From contig JAMJFV010000038.1 of assembly GCA_023544495.1 (NCBI GenBank), positions 1 to 11,252 on the forward strand: 11,252 nt of DNA. The letters are read 5' to 3'. The position numbers and the translations under genes are program-made. Below are positions 1 to 7,068 of the stretch, in pieces. The notes under the pieces were generated by a model, which was given only the letters and a program-made list of their open reading frames with translations, was not told where the DNA came from and ran no database searches. Position 1 is the first letter of the stretch. Each line of letters opens with the position of its first letter. This DNA comes from ANME-2 cluster archaeon. GTDB taxonomy: Archaea > Halobacteriota > Methanosarcinia > Methanosarcinales > Methanocomedenaceae.

Positions 1-594
1 CTCCTCAATCACAGGGATGCCCCCGCCCCCGCAGGCCACCACGATAACACCGTCCCGGACGAGTTCCTTAATGACCTCCACTTCAACGATACCCACTGGC
101 ACGGGCGAAGGCACCACCCTGCGCCAGCCCCGCCCGCTGTCCTCAACCATCACATGGCCGAAGCGTTCGAAATCCTCCACATGCGCCCGGTCATAGAACG
201 GCCCCACCGGCTTGGTGGGATGCCTGAACGCAGGATCGTGTGGGTCCACCAGCACCTGCGTGACCACCGGGGCCACCCGGGTTTCGAGCTGGTGGTCCTT
301 CAACTGGTTCAGCAGGCTCTGGGCTATCATGTACCCCATGCTGCCCTGTGATTGGGCCACGTCCACATTCAGCGGCACATCGGGTACCTTTCCGCGGGCT
401 GACTCCACCTGTATCATAATAAAGCCAACCTGGGGTCCGTTCCCGTGGGTCAGCACGACCCGGTGGCCCGCACGCACCAGATGGGCGATATGGCCCATGG
501 ATTCGAACGTGTTGTCGAACTGCTCCTGAATGGTACCTTTCTGCCCCGGCTTGATAATGGCATTACCACCAAGCGCGGTGACTATGAGGCTCAC
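1..594 (-). CDS. arcC: Carbamate kinase, C-terminal part cut by window edge
   Basis: Carbamate kinase interconverts carbamoyl phosphate + ADP and carbamate + ATP in the cytoplasm. The first 198 residues are visible; the family is usually about 310 long, so roughly the last third lies beyond position 1. Seen in the translation: an N-terminal TALGGNAI nucleotide-site motif (residues 6-13), LTHGNGPQVG (48-57), the AQSQGSMGYM segment (80-89), a PTKPVGPFY stretch (126-134) and the ACGGGGIPV motif (187-195). All are hallmarks of the amino-acid kinase fold of ArcC. The start is GTG at 594, whose bases overlap the TGA stop of the upstream gene (GTGA), so translation is probably coupled. No arginine deiminase or ornithine carbamoyltransferase gene is visible, so the metabolic direction cannot be set. 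Family assignment is very sure. Confidence 0.95.
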   Translation of the reverse strand, partial: MSLIVTALGGNAIIKPGQKGTIQEQFDNTFESMGHIAHLVRAGHRVVLTHGNGPQVGFIMIQVESARGKVPDVPLNVDVAQSQGSMGYMIAQSLLNQLKDHQLETRVAPVVTQVLVDPHDPAFRHPTKPVGPFYDRAHVEDFERFGHVMVEDSGRGWRRVVPSPVPVGIVEVEVIKELVRDGVIVVACGGGGIPVIEE

Positions 595-1928
595 ACACCC
601 ACCCTTTCCAGGAACTCCCTGACGATCAATTCCAGGGTGATCTCCCCAATCTCTTTTATCTCATAACGCACCCTGGTGGACGGTTTGTTTATCTTGATGA
701 TCCGGTTCAGGTCGATGGGTGTCCCGATGACCACAGCATCGCAATCCACCCTGTTAATGGTCTCTTCCAGGTCGCTCACCTGCCGGGGGCTGTAACCCAT
801 GGCAGGCAGCAACGGCCCTGTATCAGGATATTTTGTGAAGGTCTCGGTAATGGTCCCCACCGTATACGGCCTGGGGTCAACGATCTCGCTCGCTCCTGCC
901 TTTTTGGCACCAATGGTCCCCGCACCGTATTTCATGCCGCCATGGGTCAGGGTTGGCCCGTCCTCCACGACCAGCACCCGTTTACCTCTGATCATCTCAG
1001 GATGTTCCACCGTGATGGGGGAGGCGGAATCAATTATCGTGGCATCAGGATTGACCTCCATAATGTTACGGCGCACCAGTTCAATATTTTCCAGTTCGGC
1101 AGTATCCTGTTTATTGATCACCACCACATCAGCCATCCGCAGGTTTATCTCACCGGGATAATAGGTGAGCCCGTCCCCTGCCCTGTGGGGGTCTGCCACC
1201 ACGATGCTCAGGTCAGGTTTAAAGAACGGGAAATCGTTGTTACCTCCGTCCCATACCACGATATCTGCCTCTGTTTCGGCCCTGCGCAGTATCTTTTCAT
1301 AATCCACACCCGCGAATACCGTACATCCCGTATCGATATGGGTCTCGTATTCTTCCCGCTCCTCGATGGTAGTGTTCATTTCATCCAGGTCCTGGTACGA
1401 TGAAAAACGCTGCACTGCCTGTTTTGCCAGATCCCCGTAGGGCATGGGATGCCTGACCACCGATGAGGTCTTGCCCAGCTTTCGCAGTATCTGGCATATT
1501 TTTTTACTCACCGAGGTCTTGCCGCTACCTGTACGCACCGCGCATACCGATATCACGGGTTTGCTGCTCCCGATCATCGTGTAATCCGGTCCCAGCATGA
1601 TAAAATCAGCACCTGCCGCATTGACAATAGCACCCTTTGACATGACATAATGATAGGTCACATCGCTATAGGCGAAGACAACCAGGTCAACAGAAAGTGA
1701 ATGTATCAGGTCGACAAGCTCAGCTTCCGGGTATATGGGGATACCGTCAGGATACCGCTCACCGGCAAGGGCAGCAGGGTATGTCCTGCCCTCGATATCC
1801 GGTATCTGTGTGGCAGTGAACGCTACTACATGGTACGTAGTATTGCGCCTGAAATAAACATTGAAATTGTGGAAGTCCCGCCCGGCTGCACCCATTATTA
1901 AGACATTTATAGAATTGTTTATGCTCAT
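591..1928 (-). CDS. Cyclic 2,3-diphosphoglycerate synthetase-like P-loop protein (COG2403 type)
   Basis: A 445-residue cytoplasmic protein. It resembles the archaeal cyclic 2,3-diphosphoglycerate synthetase / predicted GTPase family, whose characterised member closes 2,3-DPG into the cyclic anhydride with ATP. Seen: an N-terminal Rossmann-like segment (VLIMGAAGRDFHNFNVYFR, residues 9-27), a P-loop AVRTGSGKTS (130-139), then a VVWDGGNND motif and an HRAGDGLTYYPGE stretch. The frame is open to an ATG at 2006, but ATG at 1928 is preferred. It has a GGAGAGGT ribosome-binding site 6 nt upstream, and the recognisable family N-terminus begins directly after it. The protein lies 81 nt downstream of the RND gene and overlaps arcC by 4 nt. 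Many homologues occur in organisms not known to make cDPG, so the exact reaction is uncertain. Fold and family are fairly sure. Confidence 0.8.
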   Translation of the reverse strand: MSINNSINVLIMGAAGRDFHNFNVYFRRNTTYHVVAFTATQIPDIEGRTYPAALAGERYPDGIPIYPEAELVDLIHSLSVDLVVFAYSDVTYHYVMSKGAIVNAAGADFIMLGPDYTMIGSSKPVISVCAVRTGSGKTSVSKKICQILRKLGKTSSVVRHPMPYGDLAKQAVQRFSSYQDLDEMNTTIEEREEYETHIDTGCTVFAGVDYEKILRRAETEADIVVWDGGNNDFPFFKPDLSIVVADPHRAGDGLTYYPGEINLRMADVVVINKQDTAELENIELVRRNIMEVNPDATIIDSASPITVEHPEMIRGKRVLVVEDGPTLTHGGMKYGAGTIGAKKAGASEIVDPRPYTVGTITETFTKYPDTGPLLPAMGYSPRQVSDLEETINRVDCDAVVIGTPIDLNRIIKINKPSTRVRYEIKEIGEITLELIVREFLERVGV

Positions 1929-1945
1929 ATTGATACCTCTCCCCT

Positions 1946-1957
1946 GAACATCTGTTC
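1946..1957. promoter_or_regulatory. Short dyad in leader of the cDPGS-like gene
   Basis: A 12-bp dyad with arms GAACA and TGTTC around a 2-nt centre. It lies 18-29 nt upstream of the chosen ATG at 1928. On the minus strand it is downstream of an AT-rich TATA-like stretch (about 1978-1986, TAATATAT), so it would fall near the transcription start. It could be a small operator or chance; the arms are only 5 bp. Confidence 0.2.
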
Positions 1958-1977
1958 TATTAATGATGGGGTGTTCG

Positions 1978-1986
1978 GGATATATT
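1978..1986 (-). promoter_or_regulatory. Possible TATA box for cDPGS-like gene and arcC
   Basis: In the 81-nt gap after the RND stop, the minus strand reads GATAATATATCC. This TATA-like core lies about 50 nt upstream of the ATG at 1928, a spacing compatible with an archaeal start site about 25 nt downstream of TATA and a short leader carrying the GGAGAGGT ribosome-binding site. It would allow the two enzymes to be transcribed apart from the exporter. It is a sequence match only. Confidence 0.35.
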
Positions 1987-2009
1987 ATCCTTGCTGTCAG
2001 GACCACAGA

Positions 2010-4151
2010 TCATACCGTTGTTTCATTCAGCATGACCCTGTACTTTAAGTGATTCGCACCTTGCCTGTCGATCAATATCAACATGGCTGGCAGCATCGTC
2101 AACGTAAGGAAGAGTATCAGTATTATGGAAATGAACGCAATGATACCGAACCATTGCATAAGCGGGAAAGGGGACAGCACCATTGCGGCAAATCCTCCTG
2201 ATGTGGTCAGTCCCGAGGTCACGATGGCCTTTCCTATCCTTGAAATAGAGGTCAGGATGGCCTCATTGGGATTAGCCCCGTTTTCCCGCTCCTCTTTGTA
2301 GCGGTGCATGATATGGATGGAATAATCCACTCCCAGGCCCAGGATGATACTGTTGGTGCTAATACTGAGGGATGTCTGGGGAATGTCCAGCAGCCACATC
2401 AGAGCACCGCTTATGGCGATCACCACTATGATAGGGACCAGGGGGATAAGCGCCCGTACCACTGACCCGAATATCAGGAACATAGCCAAAAATACGAACA
2501 CAAAACTGATAAACGTCATCCGCATCTGGCCTTCGGTCATGGTATGCCCTATTATATTGTTCAGTAACGGTTCTCCTGTTATGGTAATATCCATATCCGG
2601 TTGTATGAAATCAATAGAAGAACGGATATTGTTCAGGGCATCGTCCAGTCTTTTTCCATCCAGGTGTTCCACGGTCAGGTCGATGACCCCGAGGGTGGTG
2701 GACGGGTAATTGACCAGCCTTCGCCTCCTGTCAGGGTCCATTTCATCAACAAGACGGGGAATATCATCCTTTTTGGGCAGGATGCCCCCGTCTGCCAGAA
2801 CAAAGGCCAGGCTGCTGGTATGCTGTATACTGGGTTCATGCTCCTGGAGATATTCGGACAGGACCAGCATTTCCTGCAGTGTTTTTTCTGAAGTGACGTC
2901 ATCGGACCTCACGACCAGGACGATCGTATCAGTACCTCCGGTCAGGTCCCGCATTTCATCCATGAACCTGATAGCCTGTATATCCTGGGGAAAGTACTGG
3001 TAGAAATCGGTAAGAGTATCCACCTTCTGATATGCGGCAGCACTTGTCAGGGTCACGCCAACAATAAGCAGCAGGATAAATAGCGGATGCCCTGCAGAAA
3101 ACCTGGCTGTGCGTTCAAGTGTCCGGTCCAGTATACCGGGCCCTGGTTCTCTGTACCCGTGATCACCTTTGTCTATCAGTTTCAGGACCGCCGGGATGAA
3201 CCAGACTGCAGTGATATACGACAGGACAAGCCCTATGGATACGGCCATGCCGAAATACTCCAGGTCAGGGATATTTGCGAAATACATACTGCTAAAGCCT
3301 ATAAGAGTGGTGATGATCGCAAGTCCCACTGCTTTGCCCATGCGGGTAATGGAGACTTCGATGGCTTCATCCACACCCAGCCCTTTTGAGCGTTCCTCTT
3401 CGTACCTGGCCATGACCTGGATACCGTAATCTATCCCCAGTCCTATCAATACGCTTAGGAAGCCTGTCAGTATCATGGACATGGGTATTTCCAGCACACC
3501 CATGAGGCCGAAAGCCATTGCCAGTGCCAGGGTGACTGCCAGAAGGGGCAAAAAAGGCAGGAACCTTCCACGTACAACGGTTCTGAAAAAAAGGAACAAT
3601 ATGAGTATCATCAGTAAAAGGGCCACACCGAACATCATGCCCATGCTCATGCCCATGATCATCCCGAGCTGGTAGTCCAGCATAGGCCCGCCCGAAGCTT
3701 CCACGGTCACTCCCGGGGGCCGGTCCACAAAATCAATGGCCCTTTGCATATCCACTGCGATGGCCCCCGGCTGTTCGAGTTCAGGTACTTCGACAATGAT
3801 GAGGGCGGTATCCCGCCTGGGCACCATACTCTGCAGGCGACCATCGTCATAGGCTGCAAGCAGTGCCTTCCGGCTGGACACCTCTTGTTCTGTAACCCTG
3901 CCGGCAGCCGAATTTGTTGAGATCACATATTCCAGTCCCTGTAATTGTACCTCCAGTCCGGCAAGGTAATCGAAGATATAGGGTTCAAGCACGTCCTCGC
4001 TCCTGACCATGACAAAGACCGTATCAGTGCCAAAATCCTTCTGGTAGGCCTTGAAATTATTATACACTATGCTATTTTCCGGGAAGAAGGTTTCAGAACT
4101 GGTGACCATCCGGACCTGGGACGCAAAAACAATTGCAATGACCACAGCCAC
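2010..4151 (-). CDS. RND superfamily exporter, HAE3/MMPL type
   Basis: A membrane exporter of the RND superfamily in the single-polypeptide HAE3/MMPL style, probably proton-driven, substrate unknown. It has two homologous halves. Each has one transmembrane segment, a large extracytoplasmic loop (residues about 15-160 and 375-535) and five more segments. The equivalent GLGIDYGIQVMARYEEE (238-254) and GLGVDYSIHIMHRYKEER (605-622) motifs carry the Asp-Tyr pairs (241-242, 609-610) typical of the proton-relay helix. GTG at 4151 is the first conventional start, but it falls inside the first membrane helix. The frame stays open upstream to 4262 and encodes a plausible N-terminus, ATRHPKIVLCIIAVAV, with no ATG, GTG or TTG. 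The true start may therefore be a rare codon (ATT at 4235, CTG at 4211), or the start was lost by mutation or sequencing error. It leads the minus-strand cluster. Confidence 0.9.
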   Translation of the reverse strand: MAVVIAIVFASQVRMVTSSETFFPENSIVYNNFKAYQKDFGTDTVFVMVRSEDVLEPYIFDYLAGLEVQLQGLEYVISTNSAAGRVTEQEVSSRKALLAAYDDGRLQSMVPRRDTALIIVEVPELEQPGAIAVDMQRAIDFVDRPPGVTVEASGGPMLDYQLGMIMGMSMGMMFGVALLLMILILFLFFRTVVRGRFLPFLPLLAVTLALAMAFGLMGVLEIPMSMILTGFLSVLIGLGIDYGIQVMARYEEERSKGLGVDEAIEVSITRMGKAVGLAIITTLIGFSSMYFANIPDLEYFGMAVSIGLVLSYITAVWFIPAVLKLIDKGDHGYREPGPGILDRTLERTARFSAGHPLFILLLIVGVTLTSAAAYQKVDTLTDFYQYFPQDIQAIRFMDEMRDLTGGTDTIVLVVRSDDVTSEKTLQEMLVLSEYLQEHEPSIQHTSSLAFVLADGGILPKKDDIPRLVDEMDPDRRRRLVNYPSTTLGVIDLTVEHLDGKRLDDALNNIRSSIDFIQPDMDITITGEPLLNNIIGHTMTEGQMRMTFISFVFVFLAMFLIFGSVVRALIPLVPIIVVIAISGALMWLLDIPQTSLSISTNSIILGLGVDYSIHIMHRYKEERENGANPNEAILTSISRIGKAIVTSGLTTSGGFAAMVLSPFPLMQWFGIIAFISIILILFLTLTMLPAMLILIDRQGANHLKYRVMLNETTV

Positions 4152-4270
4152 GGCTATTATACAAAGGACAATCTTCGGATGGCGTGTTGCATTTCCTGAA
4201 AGGCCATGCAGGATGACTTGAGTTAATCGGGAAATAGTAACGAACTCCGGTATACCGAAGTACTATATTC

Positions 4271-4280
4271 TATTTAATTT
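4271..4280 (-). promoter_or_regulatory. Possible TATA box for the RND exporter gene
   Basis: The minus strand reads AAATTAAATA here. A start site about 25 nt downstream would fall near 4245-4250, just before the open extension of the RND frame (4262-4152). That supports the idea that translation begins upstream of GTG 4151, on a very short leader. The call rests on sequence alone in an AT-rich stretch. Confidence 0.3.
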
Positions 4281-4296
4281 TATCAATATGAATGTT

Positions 4297-4340
4297 GAAA
4301 AAAAAAAGAAAAAAGGAGGGGGAAAAAAGAAAAAAAGGGG
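4297..4340 (-). terminator. Polypyrimidine (T-rich) terminator of the mini zinc-ribbon gene
   Basis: On the plus strand this is an almost pure purine run of A-tracts broken by G blocks. On the minus strand it is therefore four long T-runs separated by single C or C-blocks, starting 35 nt after the TAG stop at 4375. Oligo-T tracts without a stable hairpin are the known intrinsic termination signal in Archaea, and position and strand fit the small gene upstream. A 44-nt homopurine/homopyrimidine tract could also form unusual DNA structure. Confidence 0.6.
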
Positions 4341-4374
4341 AGAATAGTATGATTCAGATATGAACCACGATGAA

Positions 4375-4506
4375 CTACGTCATGCAATCAGTGCAGACGT
4401 AGGTATGCAGTAATTGAATATCCGGAGTAAATTCCAATACTTTATGTCCGCATGACGTACACACTTTCCTGTTCAGTTCAAGTTCGGGTTTGACACGTGT
4501 TTCCAT
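4375..4506 (-). CDS. 43-residue zinc-ribbon miniprotein
   Basis: A small cytoplasmic protein of unknown function. It carries two zinc knuckles, VCTSCGH (residues 15-21) and YVCTDCMT (36-43), spaced to bind one zinc through four cysteines (C16, C19, C38, C41). The N-terminus is charged (METRVKPELELNRK). Support for a real gene: ATG preceded by the archaeal Shine-Dalgarno GGTGAT with a 4-nt gap, two perfect TATAAATA boxes upstream, and a T-rich terminator 35 nt past the stop. It is transcribed alone, divergently from sucC. It could be a transcription-factor fragment, a rubredoxin-like or ribosomal-type zinc ribbon, or a regulator of its neighbour; nothing in the sequence decides. It ends in TAG; if TAG were read through, the next in-frame stop is TGA seven codons later. 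Confidence 0.7.
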   Translation of the reverse strand: METRVKPELELNRKVCTSCGHKVLEFTPDIQLLHTYVCTDCMT

Positions 4507-4538
4507 TTGAATCACCAATCTATCATTATTGTTCATGC

Positions 4539-4563
4539 TATTTATATCTTGTGCTTATTTATA
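4539..4563 (-). promoter_or_regulatory. Tandem TATA boxes for the zinc-ribbon gene
   Basis: The minus strand carries TATAAATA twice, at 4563-4556 and at 4546-4539, 17 bp apart. Start sites about 25 nt downstream would fall near 4534 and 4517, both just upstream of the ATG at 4506. Both are exact copies of a strong archaeal TATA core, giving two alternative start sites or one strong promoter. Confidence 0.55.
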
Positions 4564-4567
4564 ATGA

Positions 4568-4594
4568 TTATACATGAGTATTACTCACGTATAA
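4568..4594. promoter_or_regulatory. 27-bp near-perfect palindrome, candidate operator
   Basis: The inverted repeat has 13-nt arms around T4581, with 12 of 13 positions paired; the only mismatch is A4574 against C4588. The core is TGAGTA-T-TACTCA and the outer arms are TTATAC and GTATAA. It sits between the two divergent genes, directly upstream of the distal TATA box of the zinc-ribbon gene (4556-4563) and 85 bp before the sucC start. This is the expected place and symmetry for a dimeric helix-turn-helix regulator controlling one or both promoters. No regulator gene is adjacent. Confidence 0.6.
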
Positions 4595-4628
4595 CGTAAA
4601 TAGACATTCCACATCCTGGCTGCAATCA

Positions 4629-4634
4629 TTATAT
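4629..4634 (+). promoter_or_regulatory. Possible TATA box for sucCD
   Basis: CATTATATGTC lies about 48 nt upstream of the sucC ATG. A start site about 25 nt downstream would leave a short leader containing AAGAGGCGGG as ribosome-binding site. Other AT-rich stretches between 4589 and 4604 (GTATAACGTAAATAG) are alternatives. Confidence 0.35.
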
Positions 4635-4678
4635 GTCATAGGTCCGTATAACTGCAATAACAAAGAGGCGGGACCAAT

Positions 4679-5800
4679 ATGAGACTTCACGAGTACCAGT
4701 CAAAGGAGATATTCAGGCAGTACGGCATATCCACACCCGGAGGAATAGTGTGTACCACTCCGGACGAAGCTGTACGGGCTGTGGAACAGTTCGGCAGCGC
4801 TGCCATCAAAGCCCAGGTGCTGGTAGGAGGCAGGGGCAAGGCCGGCGGCATCATCCTTGCCACACCTGACAGTGCTGCAAAGACTGCATCACGGATCTTT
4901 GGCATGACCATCAAGGGCCTGCCCGTTACAAAAGTACTGGTGGAGGAACGTGTGGATATTCTGCAGGAGTTCTATGTGGCCATCACCCTGGACCGCAGAT
5001 CAAGGCGCCCCATTTTGATGGCCAGTGCCAGCGGCGGCGTGGATATCGAGGATTTTGCCAGGAGTTCGCCTGAACAGATAATGATGGAGTCCATCGATCC
5101 AGGCCAGGATGGTCTCCAATCCCATCAGTTGATGCACGTAGCCGAACAGCTGGAGTTGCAGGATTTTACTGATTTTCCGGAACTTGCCCGGAACCTCTAT
5201 ACCATATATGATGATCTGGACTGCACCCTGGCCGAGATCAACCCGATGGTACTGACCAGGACCGGCAAACTGGTGGCACTGGATGCGAAGTTGAACATCG
5301 ACGACAATGCCCTGTTCCGGCAGGATGCGATGCAACAGCTATACCGCCAGAACCTGGCCGACCTGGACCCCCTGGAAGTGCAGGCAAAGGAACTGGGTAT
5401 GAGCTATGTTGCCATGGAAGGCAGTATCGGGTGTATTGTGAACGGGGCCGGACTGGCCCTGGCCACCCTGGATATGATTACCAGGGCCGGCGGGGCACCT
5501 GCCAATTTCATGGACGTTCGCGGCGGTGCCGATGCCATGCATGTGGGCCGCGCTGTGGAGATCACTACCTCCAATCCTGCCACAAAGGTACTGCTCATCA
5601 ACATGTTCGGGGGACTCACGCTCTGCGATGAGATCGCCAGGGGTATCAGTGAAAAGTTGCAGGGACTGAACATACCCGTGGTCATCAGGCTGACTGGAAC
5701 CAACCAGGAGCAGGGCTGGGAGATATTGAGGGGTGCAAAAGTAACGGTGGCGCAGAGCACGGACGAGGCAGCCCGCATTGCAGTGGAGATGGTATCATGA
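4679..5800 (+). CDS. sucC: Succinyl-CoA ligase (ADP/GDP-forming), beta subunit
   Basis: This is the ATP-grasp subunit that binds nucleotide and succinate, converting succinate + CoA + NTP to succinyl-CoA + NDP + Pi together with SucD. At 373 residues it has the normal length. Seen: the start [17 protein letters not shown], the nucleotide loop [10 protein letters not shown] (49-58), the metal-binding AEINPMVL (185-192), [11 protein letters not shown] (255-265), GGAPANF (271-277) and [17 protein letters not shown] (307-323). One oddity: the usual DVGGGA loop reads DVRGGA (279-284), the Arg being codon CGC, one base from GGC. The ATG has AAGAGGCGGG upstream, and its stop overlaps the sucD start as ATGA. 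With korDABC downstream it most likely serves an incomplete TCA branch towards 2-oxoglutarate; the direction is inferred. Confidence 0.96.
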   Translation: MRLHEYQSKEIFRQYGISTPGGIVCTTPDEAVRAVEQFGSAAIKAQVLVGGRGKAGGIILATPDSAAKTASRIFGMTIKGLPVTKVLVEERVDILQEFYVAITLDRRSRRPILMASASGGVDIEDFARSSPEQIMMESIDPGQDGLQSHQLMHVAEQLELQDFTDFPELARNLYTIYDDLDCTLAEINPMVLTRTGKLVALDAKLNIDDNALFRQDAMQQLYRQNLADLDPLEVQAKELGMSYVAMEGSIGCIVNGAGLALATLDMITRAGGAPANFMDVRGGADAMHVGRAVEITTSNPATKVLLINMFGGLTLCDEIARGISEKLQGLNIPVVIRLTGTNQEQGWEILRGAKVTVAQSTDEAARIAVEMVS

Positions 5801-6663
5801 GCATCCTGGTCGATAAGCACACCCGGCTGGTGGTGCAGGGTATCACCGGGCATGTGGGTTCGTTCGAGACCAGGCTCATGCTGCAGGCCGTCACCAGTGT
5901 GGTGGCTGGGGTGACCCCGGGCAGAGCCGGCCAGAATGTGGAGGGTGTACCTGTTTTCGACACTATGCAGGAAGCTGTGGACACGAGGGGTGCCAACACG
6001 TCCATTATTTTCGTACCCCCGGCACACGCGGCCGGAGCCATCCTGGAGGCTGCGGGGTCGGGTGTCGGACTGGTAGTGTGCGTGACCGAAGGCATCCCGG
6101 TAAAGGACATGGTACAGGTGTTCGGCAGCCTGGAAGGCACGGGCGTGAGGCTGGTGGGCCCCAACTGTCCGGGCATCACCACACCTGGCCAGGCACGGGT
6201 GGGCATCATGCCTGACCCCATCTTCGTACCGGGCAGCGTGGGTGTGGTCTCCCGCAGCGGTACCCTGACCTACGAGGTCGTGGATGCCCTGAGCAGGCAG
6301 GGCATCGGACAGTCCACGTGCGTGGGTATCGGCGGCGATCCGCTCATCGGCACCACGTTCATAGATGCCCTTGAACTGTTCGAGCAGGACCCGCAGACCA
6401 GAGCCATGGTGCTGGTGGGAGAGATCGGGGGCACGGCAGAACAGGAGGCTGCCGAATATATCAAAGAATATGTTTCCAAACCGGTGGTTGGCTATGTAGT
6501 GGGTATCAGTGCCCCGCCCGGCAAGACCATGGGCCACGCCGGTGCCATCATCAGCGGAGGCGGCGGGACCGCGAAGGAGAAGATCGAGGCGCTGGCAGGT
6601 GCAGGGGTGACGGTGGCGGAGAGTCCGGAGGATGTGGCTGGAAAGATGAAGGAATTGATCTAA
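5797..6663 (+). CDS. sucD: Succinyl-CoA ligase, alpha subunit
   Basis: This is the CoA-binding, transiently phosphorylated subunit of succinyl-CoA ligase and works with SucC. At 288 residues it has full family length. Seen: the Rossmann CoA-binding start [18 protein letters not shown] (11-28), GVTPGRAGQ (38-46), [11 protein letters not shown] (72-82), [11 protein letters not shown] (95-105), GPNCPGI (121-127), SRSGTLTYE (152-160) and the active-site [14 protein letters not shown] (246-259), where His247 is the phosphorylated residue by family knowledge. The ATG overlaps the sucC stop, so the two subunits are probably made in equal amounts. A broken copy of its last third follows 45 nt downstream, and 67 nt (6412-6478) are identical between the two. 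Confidence 0.97.
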   Translation: MSILVDKHTRLVVQGITGHVGSFETRLMLQAVTSVVAGVTPGRAGQNVEGVPVFDTMQEAVDTRGANTSIIFVPPAHAAGAILEAAGSGVGLVVCVTEGIPVKDMVQVFGSLEGTGVRLVGPNCPGITTPGQARVGIMPDPIFVPGSVGVVSRSGTLTYEVVDALSRQGIGQSTCVGIGGDPLIGTTFIDALELFEQDPQTRAMVLVGEIGGTAEQEAAEYIKEYVSKPVVGYVVGISAPPGKTMGHAGAIISGGGGTAKEKIEALAGAGVTVAESPEDVAGKMKELI

Positions 6664-6707
6664 ACAAACATAATATTTCAAGATCGTAATGAACCAGGAT
6701 TTTTCAC

Positions 6708-7042
6708 GGCGACCCGCTCATCGGCACCACGTCCATAGATGCTCTTGAACTGTTCGAGCAGGACCCCCGGACCTGGGCCATGGCACTGGTGGGAGAGATC
6801 GGGGGCACGGCAGAACAGGAGGCTGCCGAATATATCAAAGAATATGTTTCCAGACCGATGGTTGGCTATATAGTGGGTATCAGTGCCCGGAGACCACGGG
6901 CCACGCAGGAACCATCATCAGCGGGGGCGGCGGAACGGCGACGGAGAAGATGGAGGCGCTGGTGGGCGCAGGGGTGGCGGTGGCAGAGAGGCCCGGGGAC
7001 GTAGCTCGTACAATCATGAGAATGGCAGTTCATCAACTTTAA
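6708..7042 (+). pseudogene. Frameshifted duplicate of the sucD 3' third
   Basis: This region aligns to sucD from 6334 to near its end and makes up most of the 405-nt stretch without an intact gene (6664-7068). The first part reads [20 protein letters not shown] and continues in frame with SucD to about 6888. Then a net 7-nt loss in the segment matching PPGKTMG shifts the frame. In the new frame it resumes as [17 protein letters not shown], keeping the catalytic-His motif, and ends at TAA 7040-7042 after a divergent tail ([12 protein letters not shown]). An identical 67-nt block (6786-6852) alternates with diverged parts, which suggests duplication followed by decay or gene conversion. There is no start codon or N-terminal CoA domain, so it should make no functional ligase. 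I see no other gene between sucD and 7069. Confidence 0.85.
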
Positions 7043-7044
7043 AA
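7038..7044 (+). promoter_or_regulatory. Possible TATA box placing EamA transcript start at its ATG
   Basis: TTTAAAA overlaps the stop codon of the sucD remnant and is centred about 28 nt upstream of the EamA ATG. That is the usual distance from TATA to the transcription start in Archaea. No Shine-Dalgarno sequence is visible before the ATG, so this fits a leaderless message. The evidence is a short motif and a spacing. Confidence 0.3.
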
Positions 7045-7068
7045 CCGGTACTTCCATCTTACCCTATC

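Noticed and set aside
1929..2006. 26-residue N-terminal extension of the cDPGS-like protein
   Set aside because: It crosses a TATA-like stretch and the GGAGAGGT ribosome-binding site of the ATG at 1928; the residues look like translated non-coding sequence.
5404..6681. 425-codon open frame on the minus strand across sucC/sucD
   Set aside because: It is a shadow of GC-rich sucCD codons: the translation is His/Arg/Gly-rich with no family motif, while the plus strand encodes two complete enzymes.
6883..7068. N-terminal extension of the EamA frame to 6883
   Set aside because: This part is an out-of-frame reading of the sucD remnant, Arg/Gly-rich and unlike any transporter; family sequence begins at ATG 7069.
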